Origin: PSRI01 sp041484195
GTDB lineage: Bacteria; Bacteroidota; Bacteroidia; Chitinophagales; Chitinophagaceae
DNA length: 64,000 bases
Assembly (NCBI GenBank): GCA_041484195.1
Contig: JBGPHC010000002.1
Location: 211,687-275,686 of the forward strand
Direction: 5' to 3'
Every line of letters starts with the position of its first letter. The stretch's first letter is position 1. A program made the position numbers and the translations under genes. This document shows, one piece after another, positions 1-9,185 of this stretch. The notes below the pieces were generated by a model. It was not told the DNA's origin, ran no database searches, and saw nothing but the letters and a program-made list of their open reading frames with translations.

Positions 1-1
1 C

Positions 2-1432
2 TTCGCATGTGGCGATGCACTGGAAGGGATGGGACTTGCTGTGCAGATGGGAAGCACTGCAAAAGAAAACAGTAGTTTGGAGGATCTCATTGCATCTACC
101 GAAAATGCGTTTATACAATACCGGGAACAGCACCTTGATCCATCCAACCTGGAAGGATTTATCAGCCTCAGGCATATATTAAACAATATAAAAGATATCA
201 ACGATCGGATGAAACGCTTGCGGATGTACAGCAGTTTCAGTGATGACTCAACAAGGAATATTCCCATCAATGTGGACCTGGGGAAATTTGTTTCCACCCA
301 TGAATTGGATCCGAAGCTTTTCATTGAAAATCTAAGCGCTCACAGCAATGTGTTCAGGCATGCCATTCGAATAAGCCTTTCCATGCTCGCGGGTTATTTG
401 ATAGCCCAATTATTTCCGTTTGGTCATAGCTATTGGATCTTGCTCACCATTTTAACGATCCTGAAGCCGGCTTATAGTATCAGCCGGAGAAGAAACGCAG
501 ACCGTCTTGGGGGAACGCTGGCAGGAGCCGTGCTAAGTTTTTTATTCTTGTATTACATTCACAGTAATCAGGCCTTATTTGGGATGACCATTGTTGCCAT
601 GATAGCGGCATATAGTTTTCTTCAGATCAATTATTTCGTGAGTGTGGCGGGGATAACGGTATATGTGTTGCTTTCTTTTCATTTTCTGCACCCCGTGGAT
701 TTCAGGAGCCTGGTGGTTGACCGTGTGATTGATACGGGCATTGGATCGGCGATTTCATTCATCGCGTCGCTTTTTATCCTGCCCAGGTGGGAACATGAGC
801 AGGTAGCTGAATATATCAATGAACTGCTGAAAGCTAATCTGAGTTATTTTCACACCGTTACAAAATCGTTCTATTCGGCACCCGCTCTGGTCCAGGAATA
901 CAAGTATGCAAGAAAACAGGCAAATGTCTCTTTGGCAAATCTTTCAGACGCATTTCAGAGGTCCTTATCAGAACCGGCGACAGGCATCAGGGCACAAACA
1001 TTATTACAGCAGTTGGTCGTGGCCAATCATATGCTCACTTCGCATATTGCTTCACTATCTTTTTATGCAAAGTCTCTAGCGGATCAGTACCGCAGTCCGG
1101 CATTCAGGCCGGTGATAGAGGCAATCGAGAATAAGATGCAGACGGCCATTCAAATAGCCATTGGCAATTCGGATCTTCCCATTCCCGATTCTGGAGAAGC
1201 CAATAATGAGGATGCCAGGGAGATTGTCAGGGAACTCTGGAACAGGAGGGTGAAAGAGCTGGAAGAGGGACGCATGAATACAGAGGACAGCAATACCCGA
1301 AAATTATTATCAGGATTAAAAACTATAACGGATCAATTTGAAATCATCCAAACCATTATTGCGGATATCATACATATTTTGCAAAGGATGGACCATCCAA
1401 AACCTTCAAAAGGAAATTCAACTTCCATTTAG
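2..1432 (+). CDS. FUSC-family inner-membrane protein, C-terminal part
   Basis: The reading frame is open to the left edge, so the gene begins upstream of the window and only its C-terminal half is seen. A block of closely spaced hydrophobic helices (about residues 110-255 counted from the Met at 29) contains the motif RRRNADRLGGTLAGA. This matches the FUSC/YccS module of bacterial membrane proteins related to aromatic-acid efflux and fusaric-acid resistance. It is followed by a long soluble helical tail. Family members are usually 700 residues or more, so roughly 250 residues are missing. The transported substrate cannot be told. The protein should lie in the inner membrane. Confidence 0.8.
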   Translation, partial: FACGDALEGMGLAVQMGSTAKENSSLEDLIASTENAFIQYREQHLDPSNLEGFISLRHILNNIKDINDRMKRLRMYSSFSDDSTRNIPINVDLGKFVSTHELDPKLFIENLSAHSNVFRHAIRISLSMLAGYLIAQLFPFGHSYWILLTILTILKPAYSISRRRNADRLGGTLAGAVLSFLFLYYIHSNQALFGMTIVAMIAAYSFLQINYFVSVAGITVYVLLSFHFLHPVDFRSLVVDRVIDTGIGSAISFIASLFILPRWEHEQVAEYINELLKANLSYFHTVTKSFYSAPALVQEYKYARKQANVSLANLSDAFQRSLSEPATGIRAQTLLQQLVVANHMLTSHIASLSFYAKSLADQYRSPAFRPVIEAIENKMQTAIQIAIGNSDLPIPDSGEANNEDAREIVRELWNRRVKELEEGRMNTEDSNTRKLLSGLKTITDQFEIIQTIIADIIHILQRMDHPKPSKGNSTSI

Positions 1433-1554
1433 AGTATTATTCACACCGCGCCACCGCTTTCCTCCTTTTCATTTCGAAATTTTGCAAACTAATTTTACAC
1501 TTGTCCTGTCCGCAGGGATTGGTTTTGTTAGTGAACGATAAATATGAGCTGACC

Positions 1555-2478
1555 GTGAAGAAGCACTTGTTCTATGTTTTGTGGATGGTTGTTTTGCAAT
1601 CGTACCAGTCCCCCGGGCAGGACTATTATTATAATGACCGCTATTATGAACGGCCGATACTAATTGAAGGAGGGATGATTTTAGGTGGGATCAACTGCCT
1701 TACAGACCTGGGAGGTGGTCAGGGAGCGGGGAAAAGATATTTTAAGGATCTGAATCTGCCAAATACGAATTATTGTATTGGCATTCATTTAGGCTTGACC
1801 TATGAGTATTCAATGGCAATCCGGCTCATGGCAATTACTGGAAAAATCTGCGGCTACGACAGCATAATTAGAGAAGATGCTACTGTAGCCCTGCTCCGGC
1901 GGGAGCGCAATCTCAGTTTTCAAAGCAACATAACTGAAGTTTCTGTTGCTGCAGAATTTTACCTGTTAGGAACTGCGAAGGCATCACCAGAGCGGAAGAG
2001 GCCGATGATTGCACCTTTTATCTGTGCGGGAATCGGGGTATTTCATTTTGATCCGCAGGCCAGCCTGAATGGAAAATGGTACAGCTTGCATTCATTCGAT
2101 ACCGAAGGCGAAGGATTTCCCTCGTATCCTGACAGAAAGCCATATTCCCTCACTCAATTAAATTATCAGGCAGGCGTTGGCTTTAGGTATGAAGTTTCCG
2201 CCTTACTGCATTTGAGGTTTGAAATCATTTACCGAGTATTGAGAACGGATTATTTGGATGACGTCAGTACAAATTACGTTGACCCTAAATTTTTTGAAAT
2301 CTATCTCCCCCCGGAAAAAGCCTTTATTGCGAGGCAGTTGGCAGATAGAAGAATTCATGGTGGCGCGAACCAGAGAGTGGCCATTGGTGAAAAAAGGGGA
2401 GATTCAAAGAATATGGATAGCTATTTTACCTGCATGGCCAGGTTCGGCTATATATTGAACAGGATAAAAGCGCATTGA
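1555..2478 (+). CDS. Outer-membrane beta-barrel protein, DUF6089-like
   Basis: The protein is secreted, with alternating beta-strand patches and aromatic-rich segments typical of Bacteroidota outer-membrane barrels. Landmarks are an early glycine-rich strand (LIEGGMILGGINCLTDLG), a CGYDS segment and the NLSFQSNITEVSVAAEF stretch that resembles DUF6089 proteins. I chose the GTG at 1555 because it gives a clean signal peptide (KKHLFYVLWMVVLQSYQSPGQ). An in-frame TTG at 1501 would put uncharged residues in front of it, and an ATG at 1585 would remove the lysines. Its function is unknown. It converges on the broken korA copy and appears to be a single gene. Confidence 0.6.
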   Translation: MKKHLFYVLWMVVLQSYQSPGQDYYYNDRYYERPILIEGGMILGGINCLTDLGGGQGAGKRYFKDLNLPNTNYCIGIHLGLTYEYSMAIRLMAITGKICGYDSIIREDATVALLRRERNLSFQSNITEVSVAAEFYLLGTAKASPERKRPMIAPFICAGIGVFHFDPQASLNGKWYSLHSFDTEGEGFPSYPDRKPYSLTQLNYQAGVGFRYEVSALLHLRFEIIYRVLRTDYLDDVSTNYVDPKFFEIYLPPEKAFIARQLADRRIHGGANQRVAIGEKRGDSKNMDSYFTCMARFGYILNRIKAH

Positions 2479-2669
2479 AAAAATCGCTAAAAAGAGTCTG
2501 AAGAAGTTTTCGGCTAGCCATAGTGATGCCAAATACTGGAATGGGATGCCGGAATAAATTATGCGGATATTAAATCTTATTTAAAAGCATTGCCCAGGAA
2601 AAATCTGGTATCTGAATTATAAGGGGTCGTTGGTCGATCTATATGTGATCTACGCCTGAGGGCCCGCTC

Positions 2670-4535
2670 TTACAAGTATCTTCTGAGTTCGGCAACCAAT
2701 TCAGTCTTTGTAATGGGAATACCCATGATCTTATGGTAGCCCTTTGCATCCACGAGGTATAGATCCCTGATAAGCCTGATCAATTGTCCATTATTGATTT
2801 CAGGGATCAAAACCTGTTCGAAATTCCTGAGGATGGTGCCCAGGTTCCCGGGGAATGGCCTCAGGTAACGGATATGCGCATGCGAAATTGCATGACCTTC
2901 TTCCTGTAATTCTGCGACAGCGCTCTTGATGGCACCGTAGGTGGAAACCCATCAAAGGACCAACACTTTTCCTTTTGTGGGGCCGCAGTCTAATTTTTGT
3001 TCTGGAATATAATCGGCAATCCTGTCTATTTTTTCCTGCCTGAGCTTCACCATCAATTGATGGTTTTCGGGTTCATAATTCACGTTGCCGGTAATATTTT
3101 GCTTTTCGAGACCTCCAATCCGGTGTTCCAGGCCAGGCGTACCAGGAATCGCCCATGGTCTTGCTAATTTTTCATCGCGCAAATAGGGAAGAAATTTTTC
3201 CTCATCCGGATTCAACCCGGCCTTAAACTTTACGATAATCTCGTGCAGCTCATCCGCATTGGGAAAACGCCAGGGTTCTGCGCCGTTGGCAATATATCCA
3301 TCGCTCAAAAATATTACGGGCGTCATGTGCTGAACCGAGATCCGTGCGGCTTCATATACGGCATCAAAGCAATCACTTGGGGTTGAAGCCGCGATCACGG
3401 GCATTGGACATTCTCCATTACGACCATAATACGCTTGCAACAAATCACTTTGTTCAGTCTTGGTAGGAAGTCCCGTTGAAGGGCCGCCTCGTTGCACGTC
3501 AATAATGAGGAGTGGGATTTCCAACATCACTGCTAAGCCCATCGATTCCGCTTTTAGTGCCATGCCCGGGCCTGAGGTAGTGGTAACTGCCAGGGAGCCT
3601 CCATAAGCTGCTCCGATTGCCGCGGTAATACCAGCAATCTCGTCCTCGGCCTGGAAAGTACGAACGCCAAATGATTTGTACCTGCTCAATTCGTGCAGTA
3701 TGTCTGAAGCAGGCGTTATTGGGTATGAACCCAGAAACAAAGGGAGGCCGCTTTTTTGCGAAGCGGCGATCAATCCATAGGCCAGGGCCTGGTTACCCAT
3801 TATGGACCTGTAAACCCCCGGTCGCATTTTGGCCTTTTCAACCGTATAAGTGGTAGTGAAAGTCTCGGTGGTATCCCCATAATTATACCCCGCCTGCAAG
3901 GCTTTCATATTGCTTTCAAATATTTCGGGTTTCTTTCCAAATTTATCTTTTAGGAATTTAACGGTACTGGCTATGTCGCGATTATACATCCAATACAGGA
4001 ACCCCAATACAAACATATTCTTGGCCCGATCTTTTTCCTTGGTGCCCAAACTAATTTCCTTCAATGCTTCCCTGGTCATTTTTGTGATATCCATTCTGAT
4101 CACTTCATAATTATCAAGGCTGCCATCATTCAGGGGATTGACGCCTTCAGGAAAATTCGCCAACCGCAGATTCTTTGAATCGAAGCCGTCGGTATTTACA
4201 ATGATCTTGCCCCCCTTTTTCAAGCTCTTCAAATTCACCTTGAGGGCAGCTGCGTTCATCGCCACCAGCACGTCACATTCATCGCCGGGCGTAAAAACCA
4301 TGTCACTTGAAAATCTTAGCTGGTAACCGCTAACTCCTGGTAATGTACCCTGAGGTGCACGGATTTCGGCCGGGAAATCGGGAAAAGTCGCAAGGTCTAT
4401 ACCTAATAAGGCGGTATTGTTGGTAAACTGGCTTCCGGTAAGTTGCATACCTTCACCACTGTCGCCTGCAAATTTTATAACTACATCATTTAGAATTTCT
4501 GCGTGTCGGGTCATTGGATTTGTTGAATTAAGCAT
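2670..4535 (-). pseudogene. korA: 2-oxoglutarate/2-oxoacid:ferredoxin oxidoreductase alpha chain, interrupted by in-frame TGA
   Basis: This is a fused gamma-alpha subunit of a 2-oxoacid:ferredoxin oxidoreductase, which normally converts 2-oxoglutarate plus CoA to succinyl-CoA with reduction of ferredoxin. The gamma domain begins with VIKFAGDSGEGMQLTGSQF. The alpha domain carries SYPITPASDILHELSRY and TTTSGPGMALKAES. At codon 528 (bases 2952-2954) the frame meets TGA and then continues without shift for 93 more sense codons, through STYGAIKSAVAELQEEGH and IPITKTELVAELRRYL, to TAA at 2670. The full 621 codons match the usual family length. The stop and the next-but-one codon fall where the family has VLVLSWGSTYG, and here read VLVL-stop-WVSTYG. 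The beta-subunit gene that normally follows is absent. I call it a pseudogene, but a sequencing error or recoding is possible. Confidence 0.75.
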
Positions 4536-4775
4536 GCAAATTTACGATATAGGAGTCTGAATTTAAGAAATGTTTGAATACATTAGGTTACTCATTGTCA
4601 TTTGCTTCCTTGGGATCCGGAGTAAGATCAGCTGCTCCATGACTAAGGATTAACATATTATTAATTCTAAATTGAAGAAAGAAGAGAATCAAGGGAACAG
4701 CTTGGCGGGCCCTGAAACCACTTACAATAAAAGACGGAGAAAATTGTTATTTTTACAATCCTAAACACTGATAAT

Positions 4776-5528
4776 ATGGCTATTTTCAAATCTGGTAATC
4801 CGACCATTTCGGAAAAAATGTTCCAAAAAAGCATTACAGGCGATCAACAGCAGGTAATGACAGTCAGGGGTACCCTGAATAAATTCGGTTTCCTTTTTGT
4901 AATGGTAATGGCTTCCGCTTTTTTTACCTGGAATGCCTTTTCCAAAGGAGCAGATGTTTCACCCTATATGTGGGGCGGCATGATTGGTGGATTGGTGATC
5001 GCCTTGGTAATGGTGTTTAAACAGACCTGGTCTCCATGGCTGGCCCCCGCTTATGCCTTGGCTGAAGGACTATTTGTTGGCGCCATATCAGCCTATTTCA
5101 ATAGCGCTTTTGCTGAAAAAGCACCTTTTATCATCATGCAGGCGGTTGGACTCACTTTCGGAACCGTAATCGCTATATTTTTCCTGTACAAAACGCGCAT
5201 TATCAGAGCTACAGAGACTTTCAAATCGGTGATCATTACTGCGACCATGGGGATCGCAATATTTTACCTGATATCGATTGGATTGAGGTTCTTCAATATT
5301 GACATCCCCTTTATCCACGAAGGATCTACATTTGGAATAATCTTTTCTTTGGTTGTGGTGGGCATCGCTGCCTTGAATCTGATCCTTGATTTTGACATGA
5401 TAGAACGCGGATCCAATATGGGAGCTCCCAAATACATGGAATGGTATGGGGCTTTCGGATTGCTGGTCACCATTGTTTGGCTGTATCTCGAAATATTGAG
5501 ATTGCTGGCAAAAATAAATAGAAGGTGA
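4776..5528 (+). CDS. Bax inhibitor-1/YccA family membrane protein
   Basis: Seven hydrophobic segments follow a polar N-terminus (residues 1-33). The pattern of an acidic residue in the last loops (LNLILDFDMIERG, then YMEWYGAFGLLVTIVWLYLEILRLL) is that of the bacterial Bax1-I branch of the BI-1/YccA family. Members are multipass inner-membrane proteins tied to stress tolerance, and some eukaryotic relatives leak calcium. A molecular role in this organism cannot be assigned. Its length of 250 residues is normal. It stands alone, divergent from korA, and is followed by a strong terminator. Confidence 0.85.
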   Translation: MAIFKSGNPTISEKMFQKSITGDQQQVMTVRGTLNKFGFLFVMVMASAFFTWNAFSKGADVSPYMWGGMIGGLVIALVMVFKQTWSPWLAPAYALAEGLFVGAISAYFNSAFAEKAPFIIMQAVGLTFGTVIAIFFLYKTRIIRATETFKSVIITATMGIAIFYLISIGLRFFNIDIPFIHEGSTFGIIFSLVVVGIAALNLILDFDMIERGSNMGAPKYMEWYGAFGLLVTIVWLYLEILRLLAKINRR

Positions 5529-5581
5529 CCCATTCATTTTCTGAATGAAATGGCATCAATGCCGATTCTATAAACGAATAC

Positions 5582-5617
5582 ATAAGAAAGCCGGACGCAA
5601 CGATCCGGCTTTCTTAT
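5582..5617. terminator. Bidirectional rho-independent terminator
   Basis: A perfect 12-bp stem (5584-5595 paired with 5604-5615, extended by two A-T pairs outside) encloses an 8-base loop. It has A-rich and T-rich flanks on both sides. It lies between the convergent BI-1 gene (ends 5528) and arsC (ends 5625), so it can serve both. Confidence 0.85.
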
Positions 5618-5624
5618 TTCTGAT

Positions 5625-6026
5625 TCATTCTTTATTCAATTCTTCCAGTAATTCCTTCACTTTTTCCCTTATCAGATCCCTCACTTTCCTGAATTCAACC
5701 GTATCCATTTCTTTGGGATCGGGGATTTCCCAGTCAACAAATCTCCTGGCAGGCACCCAGGGGCAGGCATCACCGCAACCCATGGTCACCACCGCGTCGA
5801 ATGGGGCATGAACCTCCACTTCCTTAATATTCTTCGACTGATGAACACTCAGATCATAATTCAATTCTTTCATGGCCGCAATGGCCCTGGGATTGATTTT
5901 GCCCGAAGGATTACTGCCCGCGCTATATGCATCTACCATGCCATTACCATAAATCTTTGCGAATGCTTCGCTCATTTGGCTACGGTTACTATTTTCTATG
6001 CAAACAAACAGTATCTTCTTTTTCAT
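5625..6026 (-). CDS. arsC: Arsenate reductase, low-molecular-weight phosphatase type
   Basis: The enzyme reduces arsenate to arsenite, with electrons from thioredoxin in this family. The phosphatase loop CIENSNR (Cys9 to Arg15) supplies the nucleophile. Cys84 and Cys88 in MGCGDACP are the resolving pair, and DWEIPDP carries the general acid Asp. I start at the ATG at 6026 (MKKKILFVC), as in homologues. In-frame ATGs at 6038 and 6059 would add 4 or 11 residues with no homology. No ArsR regulator or arsenite pump is beside it. It sits 57 bases downstream of the AIM24 gene and may be cotranscribed with it. Confidence 0.85.
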   Translation of the reverse strand: MKKKILFVCIENSNRSQMSEAFAKIYGNGMVDAYSAGSNPSGKINPRAIAAMKELNYDLSVHQSKNIKEVEVHAPFDAVVTMGCGDACPWVPARRFVDWEIPDPKEMDTVEFRKVRDLIREKVKELLEELNKE

Positions 6027-6083
6027 ACTATCAGGCATTTCAGAACCATACGGGATCATTACTTAGTCATTCAAGCTCCAGGA

Positions 6084-6878
6084 TCAGTCACCATCCAAAA
6101 GATTACCCAATCCTCCTAATATGCTGCCTTCCTCTTTCCTATTGTACGAGCCATAGCGGATAATCCTCGCTGCAAGCCGACTTATTGGTAAGGACTGCAG
6201 CCAGACTTTTCCAGGTCCTCTAAGAATTGCAAAGAACAAGCCTTCCCCTCCAAATACCCAGTTCTTGACACCGCGGATGAATTCAATATCAAAATCCACC
6301 TGTCCCGTATATGCTACTACGCAGCCCGTATCTACTTTCAGGATTTCGCCGGCCGCCAGTTGCTTTTCGACAACATAGCCGCCCGCATGAACAAATGCCA
6401 TACCGTCGCCTTCAAGCCGCTCCATGATGAATCCTTCCCCTCCAAAAATGCCTGTACCCAATCTCCTTTGAAATTCTATGCCAATGCTCACCCCTTGGGC
6501 TGCGCAAAGAAAGGCGTCTTTTTGTGCAATGATTTTACCGCCTAATTGCTGCAGATCAAGAGGAATGATTTTACCGGTGTATGGCGCGCCAAAACTCACC
6601 CTTTTCTTTCCCTTGCCTATATTGGTAAATGCGGTCATAAAAAGGCTTTCTCCAACAAGCACACGTTTACCGGCACTGAGCAATTTTCCTAAAATACCTC
6701 CGCCTTGTTGCTGGGATCCATCTCCAAATATTGTCTGCATTTGAATGCCGTCATCCATCATCATAAAAGCGCCGCTCTCAGCGACTGCAGTTTCCTCAGG
6801 ATCGAGTTCTATTTCGACAAACTGCAGCTCTTCGCCGTAAATTTTGTAGTCGATCTCATGATTCCTTCTCATATCCAA
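6084..6878 (-). CDS. AIM24/TIGR00266 family protein
   Basis: The 264-residue soluble protein has the glycine-rich beta-repeat pattern of the AIM24 family, with segments such as AESGAFMMMDDGIQMQTIFG, SLFMTAFTN, GGEGFIMERLEGDG and GEILKVDTGCVVAYT. Members are widespread in bacteria and include a yeast mitochondrial protein, but the bacterial function is not established. It carries no signal peptide, so it is expected in the cytoplasm. It lies 60 bases downstream of the DUF3857 pair and on the same strand, which would permit readthrough. Confidence 0.75.
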   Translation of the reverse strand: MDMRRNHEIDYKIYGEELQFVEIELDPEETAVAESGAFMMMDDGIQMQTIFGDGSQQQGGGILGKLLSAGKRVLVGESLFMTAFTNIGKGKKRVSFGAPYTGKIIPLDLQQLGGKIIAQKDAFLCAAQGVSIGIEFQRRLGTGIFGGEGFIMERLEGDGMAFVHAGGYVVEKQLAAGEILKVDTGCVVAYTGQVDFDIEFIRGVKNWVFGGEGLFFAILRGPGKVWLQSLPISRLAARIIRYGSYNRKEEGSILGGLGNLLDGD

Positions 6879-6938
6879 AAATTTATAGGAAAGTTACTAA
6901 GAACAAATATGCAGAGACAAATTTCAACAATTAAAATT

Positions 6939-9176
6939 TCATGCTCCTTTCTTGAGAAGAATTTTTTGTCCCAGGTAGTCATTTGCCGCGTCCATGATCT
7001 CCACTAATTTCGGCCAGCGGGAAACGGGTTCAATGGTATTATTATAAATTTTTGACACCTTGATATGTATGGTATTGCCGGTCTGCTGCGCCGTCGCAAC
7101 AAAGCTCCCGGATTCATTCGATTTGTTCTGCACCAATTTATCCAGACCTTCCACCTTATATCCCGCAGGAATATCAACCTCAATAGTATATTCGTAGGTT
7201 CGTGGAAAGGGCATATAAACATCCACTTTTCTTTTCCTTTGATCTGGTTTTAATTCTAGTTGCGATCCTATCAGTTTACCTATTTCAAAAATATAATTAT
7301 TGCCTGCCTTTTTTATCCAACCGTCAATTGCAAACTGGGTGGTATAAATAAAATCTGGGTTAGTATGGCGTAAACCCATATTATCTACCCGAAATAGCTT
7401 CAGGTCCTTAGGCTCATTGTCAAATTGATCTTTGATTTCATTAACAAATTGCTGCCTGGACTCTTCCCGCGCTTTCGCAAACGCCGCTTTGTATTCGTCG
7501 GACAGGGACCTGTTGCGCCTGCTGTCTGCAAATTCTTCCATGAATGATTCTTTCACCCCAAGGGCCTTGCGTTCTTCATCATAATAATCTTCAAAAAGCA
7601 ATAGACTCTTCTGTTCACCTGAGCGCATATGTCCTGTGAGTACTGTCTTCCTATCAATATTCATTTGTTGCAAATCGTTCCCAAAACTCACCTTCAATAT
7701 TTCCGAATGTTTATTTTGAAGTGCCTTGGTTTTAGGAAGATCAACCACAGAGTTTTCTGTAATCAACCTACCGGTCATCATACGGATACTCTTAATGTAT
7801 ATAACAGGAACTCTTTGCCCCTCATATTCTGAGGATATATAATTACAGTTGGTAAAAACGCCTTCAGCACTCATAAATACAGGTTTTCCTTCCTGTGTTT
7901 TCAGCATAAATTCAAAATCATTTCTTGACATCACCTGTTTTGAATCGGGTCCATACAACGAAGTAGCCAATACAATATCGCAGGGTATATCAAATTCTCT
8001 CAGGATCAGGTTCAACAAGAAAAGAAAATTGTGATTATTCGGGGTTTGATAATTCCTATCCCTTCCCACAATAATAGGATCTTTGGGCCCTACTCTGTAA
8101 AATGTCAGGTATCTCAAAGCATAATACACGTAATAGGGAAGGCTGTCTTTAGGGATATCATCATTCTTTTTATTGTATTGTTTCAACAATGATTTCACTT
8201 CCTTATAATATAACGGAACCCCTTTGTAATACATCCCGGTCACGCTGGTTTGCATTTCAACCCTTATATCATCAATGATCTCATCGGTGGACTGATTGCG
8301 ATACACCTCACCCGGATTCCTGGAATTTATTGCCCCCGCGAACATTCCCTTATATCCCACGATGACGTTTAAACGAAGAATGGGAATTTGCCTGTAAGCA
8401 GACATCCATAGGCTCACCGGTAAGCTGGGAATATTTTCCATTTCGGCATCCAGGATATTATCTTCCTGACTATCCTTTTTCACTTTAAATTCGGGGGCCC
8501 CATTCATGGCACGGTATTCCAATGCATATTTCTTTCCGAATTCGCAGTGGATTGAATAATGAAGAATAGGCTTGTCATCTCCAAACAGGAATAGCTCCGG
8601 GTCTATAGGATGACTATAATCTTTTTCCTCCTCCTCCCTGATAAAATAATCAATCATATCCCCCACTTGCAAATCTGTAATGGCCAACTTGCCCTGCTTA
8701 TCATTCTTTTCATCCTTGATTAATACTGCATCATCAGCATTCACTTCCTTTATGGATCCATCCGCCTTATATATGCGCACCCCCAGAATGGTAATACTGT
8801 TGGCCTTTTTGGAAAATACAGAATTCAATTTTTTGAATTTCTGGAAGCCGAATTCAGAATATTCTTCGAGTGTAGCCTTATCGTTGATTTTCACCAGTTC
8901 TCTCACCGTATTAGAATAATACACATTTTTATGTGCGGTCCCTTCATTATTCCTACTGGCAGCCTTGATTTCATGATGTCTTGCCAGGATAATTCCGGAT
9001 TCATTCCTGAATGCTTCCGGCACGGTGCGATTTTTAAAAGCGGGAATATTCCATCCCCAGATTTCCTGTCTCACTTCGGCGGCTCTTTTTTTATAATCAT
9101 TATCATTCTGCGCGTTGGCAACCGAAAGAAAGCAACAAGTAAACGCAATCAGGGCTAGATAGCGGGTGAACTTCAT
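6939..9176 (-). CDS. Secreted DUF3857-type protein with degenerate transglutaminase core
   Basis: A signal peptide (MKFTRYLALIAFTCCFLSVANAQ) leads into a large periplasmic or surface protein of 745 residues. The order is that of DUF3857 plus transglutaminase-like proteins: an N-terminal beta region, a central helical core near residues 330-480, and a C-terminal beta region (KVDVYMPFPRTYEYTIEVD). Where the core should show a catalytic GDCK-type Cys it has NNHNFLFLLNLILREFDIP, so the usual nucleophile appears to be missing. Its start lies 9 bases after the end of the upstream DUF3857 gene, so the two are almost certainly one transcript. The role is unknown, and a non-catalytic partner of the upstream protein is an inference. 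Confidence 0.7.
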   Translation of the reverse strand: MKFTRYLALIAFTCCFLSVANAQNDNDYKKRAAEVRQEIWGWNIPAFKNRTVPEAFRNESGIILARHHEIKAASRNNEGTAHKNVYYSNTVRELVKINDKATLEEYSEFGFQKFKKLNSVFSKKANSITILGVRIYKADGSIKEVNADDAVLIKDEKNDKQGKLAITDLQVGDMIDYFIREEEEKDYSHPIDPELFLFGDDKPILHYSIHCEFGKKYALEYRAMNGAPEFKVKKDSQEDNILDAEMENIPSLPVSLWMSAYRQIPILRLNVIVGYKGMFAGAINSRNPGEVYRNQSTDEIIDDIRVEMQTSVTGMYYKGVPLYYKEVKSLLKQYNKKNDDIPKDSLPYYVYYALRYLTFYRVGPKDPIIVGRDRNYQTPNNHNFLFLLNLILREFDIPCDIVLATSLYGPDSKQVMSRNDFEFMLKTQEGKPVFMSAEGVFTNCNYISSEYEGQRVPVIYIKSIRMMTGRLITENSVVDLPKTKALQNKHSEILKVSFGNDLQQMNIDRKTVLTGHMRSGEQKSLLLFEDYYDEERKALGVKESFMEEFADSRRNRSLSDEYKAAFAKAREESRQQFVNEIKDQFDNEPKDLKLFRVDNMGLRHTNPDFIYTTQFAIDGWIKKAGNNYIFEIGKLIGSQLELKPDQRKRKVDVYMPFPRTYEYTIEVDIPAGYKVEGLDKLVQNKSNESGSFVATAQQTGNTIHIKVSKIYNNTIEPVSRWPKLVEIMDAANDYLGQKILLKKGA

Positions 9177-9185
9177 ATAGGTCCT

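Noticed and set aside
2479..2669. Short plus-strand frame reading ILEWDAGINYADIKSYLKAL and ending in TAA
   Set aside because: Only about 30 codons with no start and no recognised homologue. It may be a leftover of another gene but cannot be supported.
5088..5537. Long open frame antisense to the Bax-inhibitor gene
   Set aside because: It lies entirely opposite a well-supported membrane protein gene and its translation has no protein-like features.
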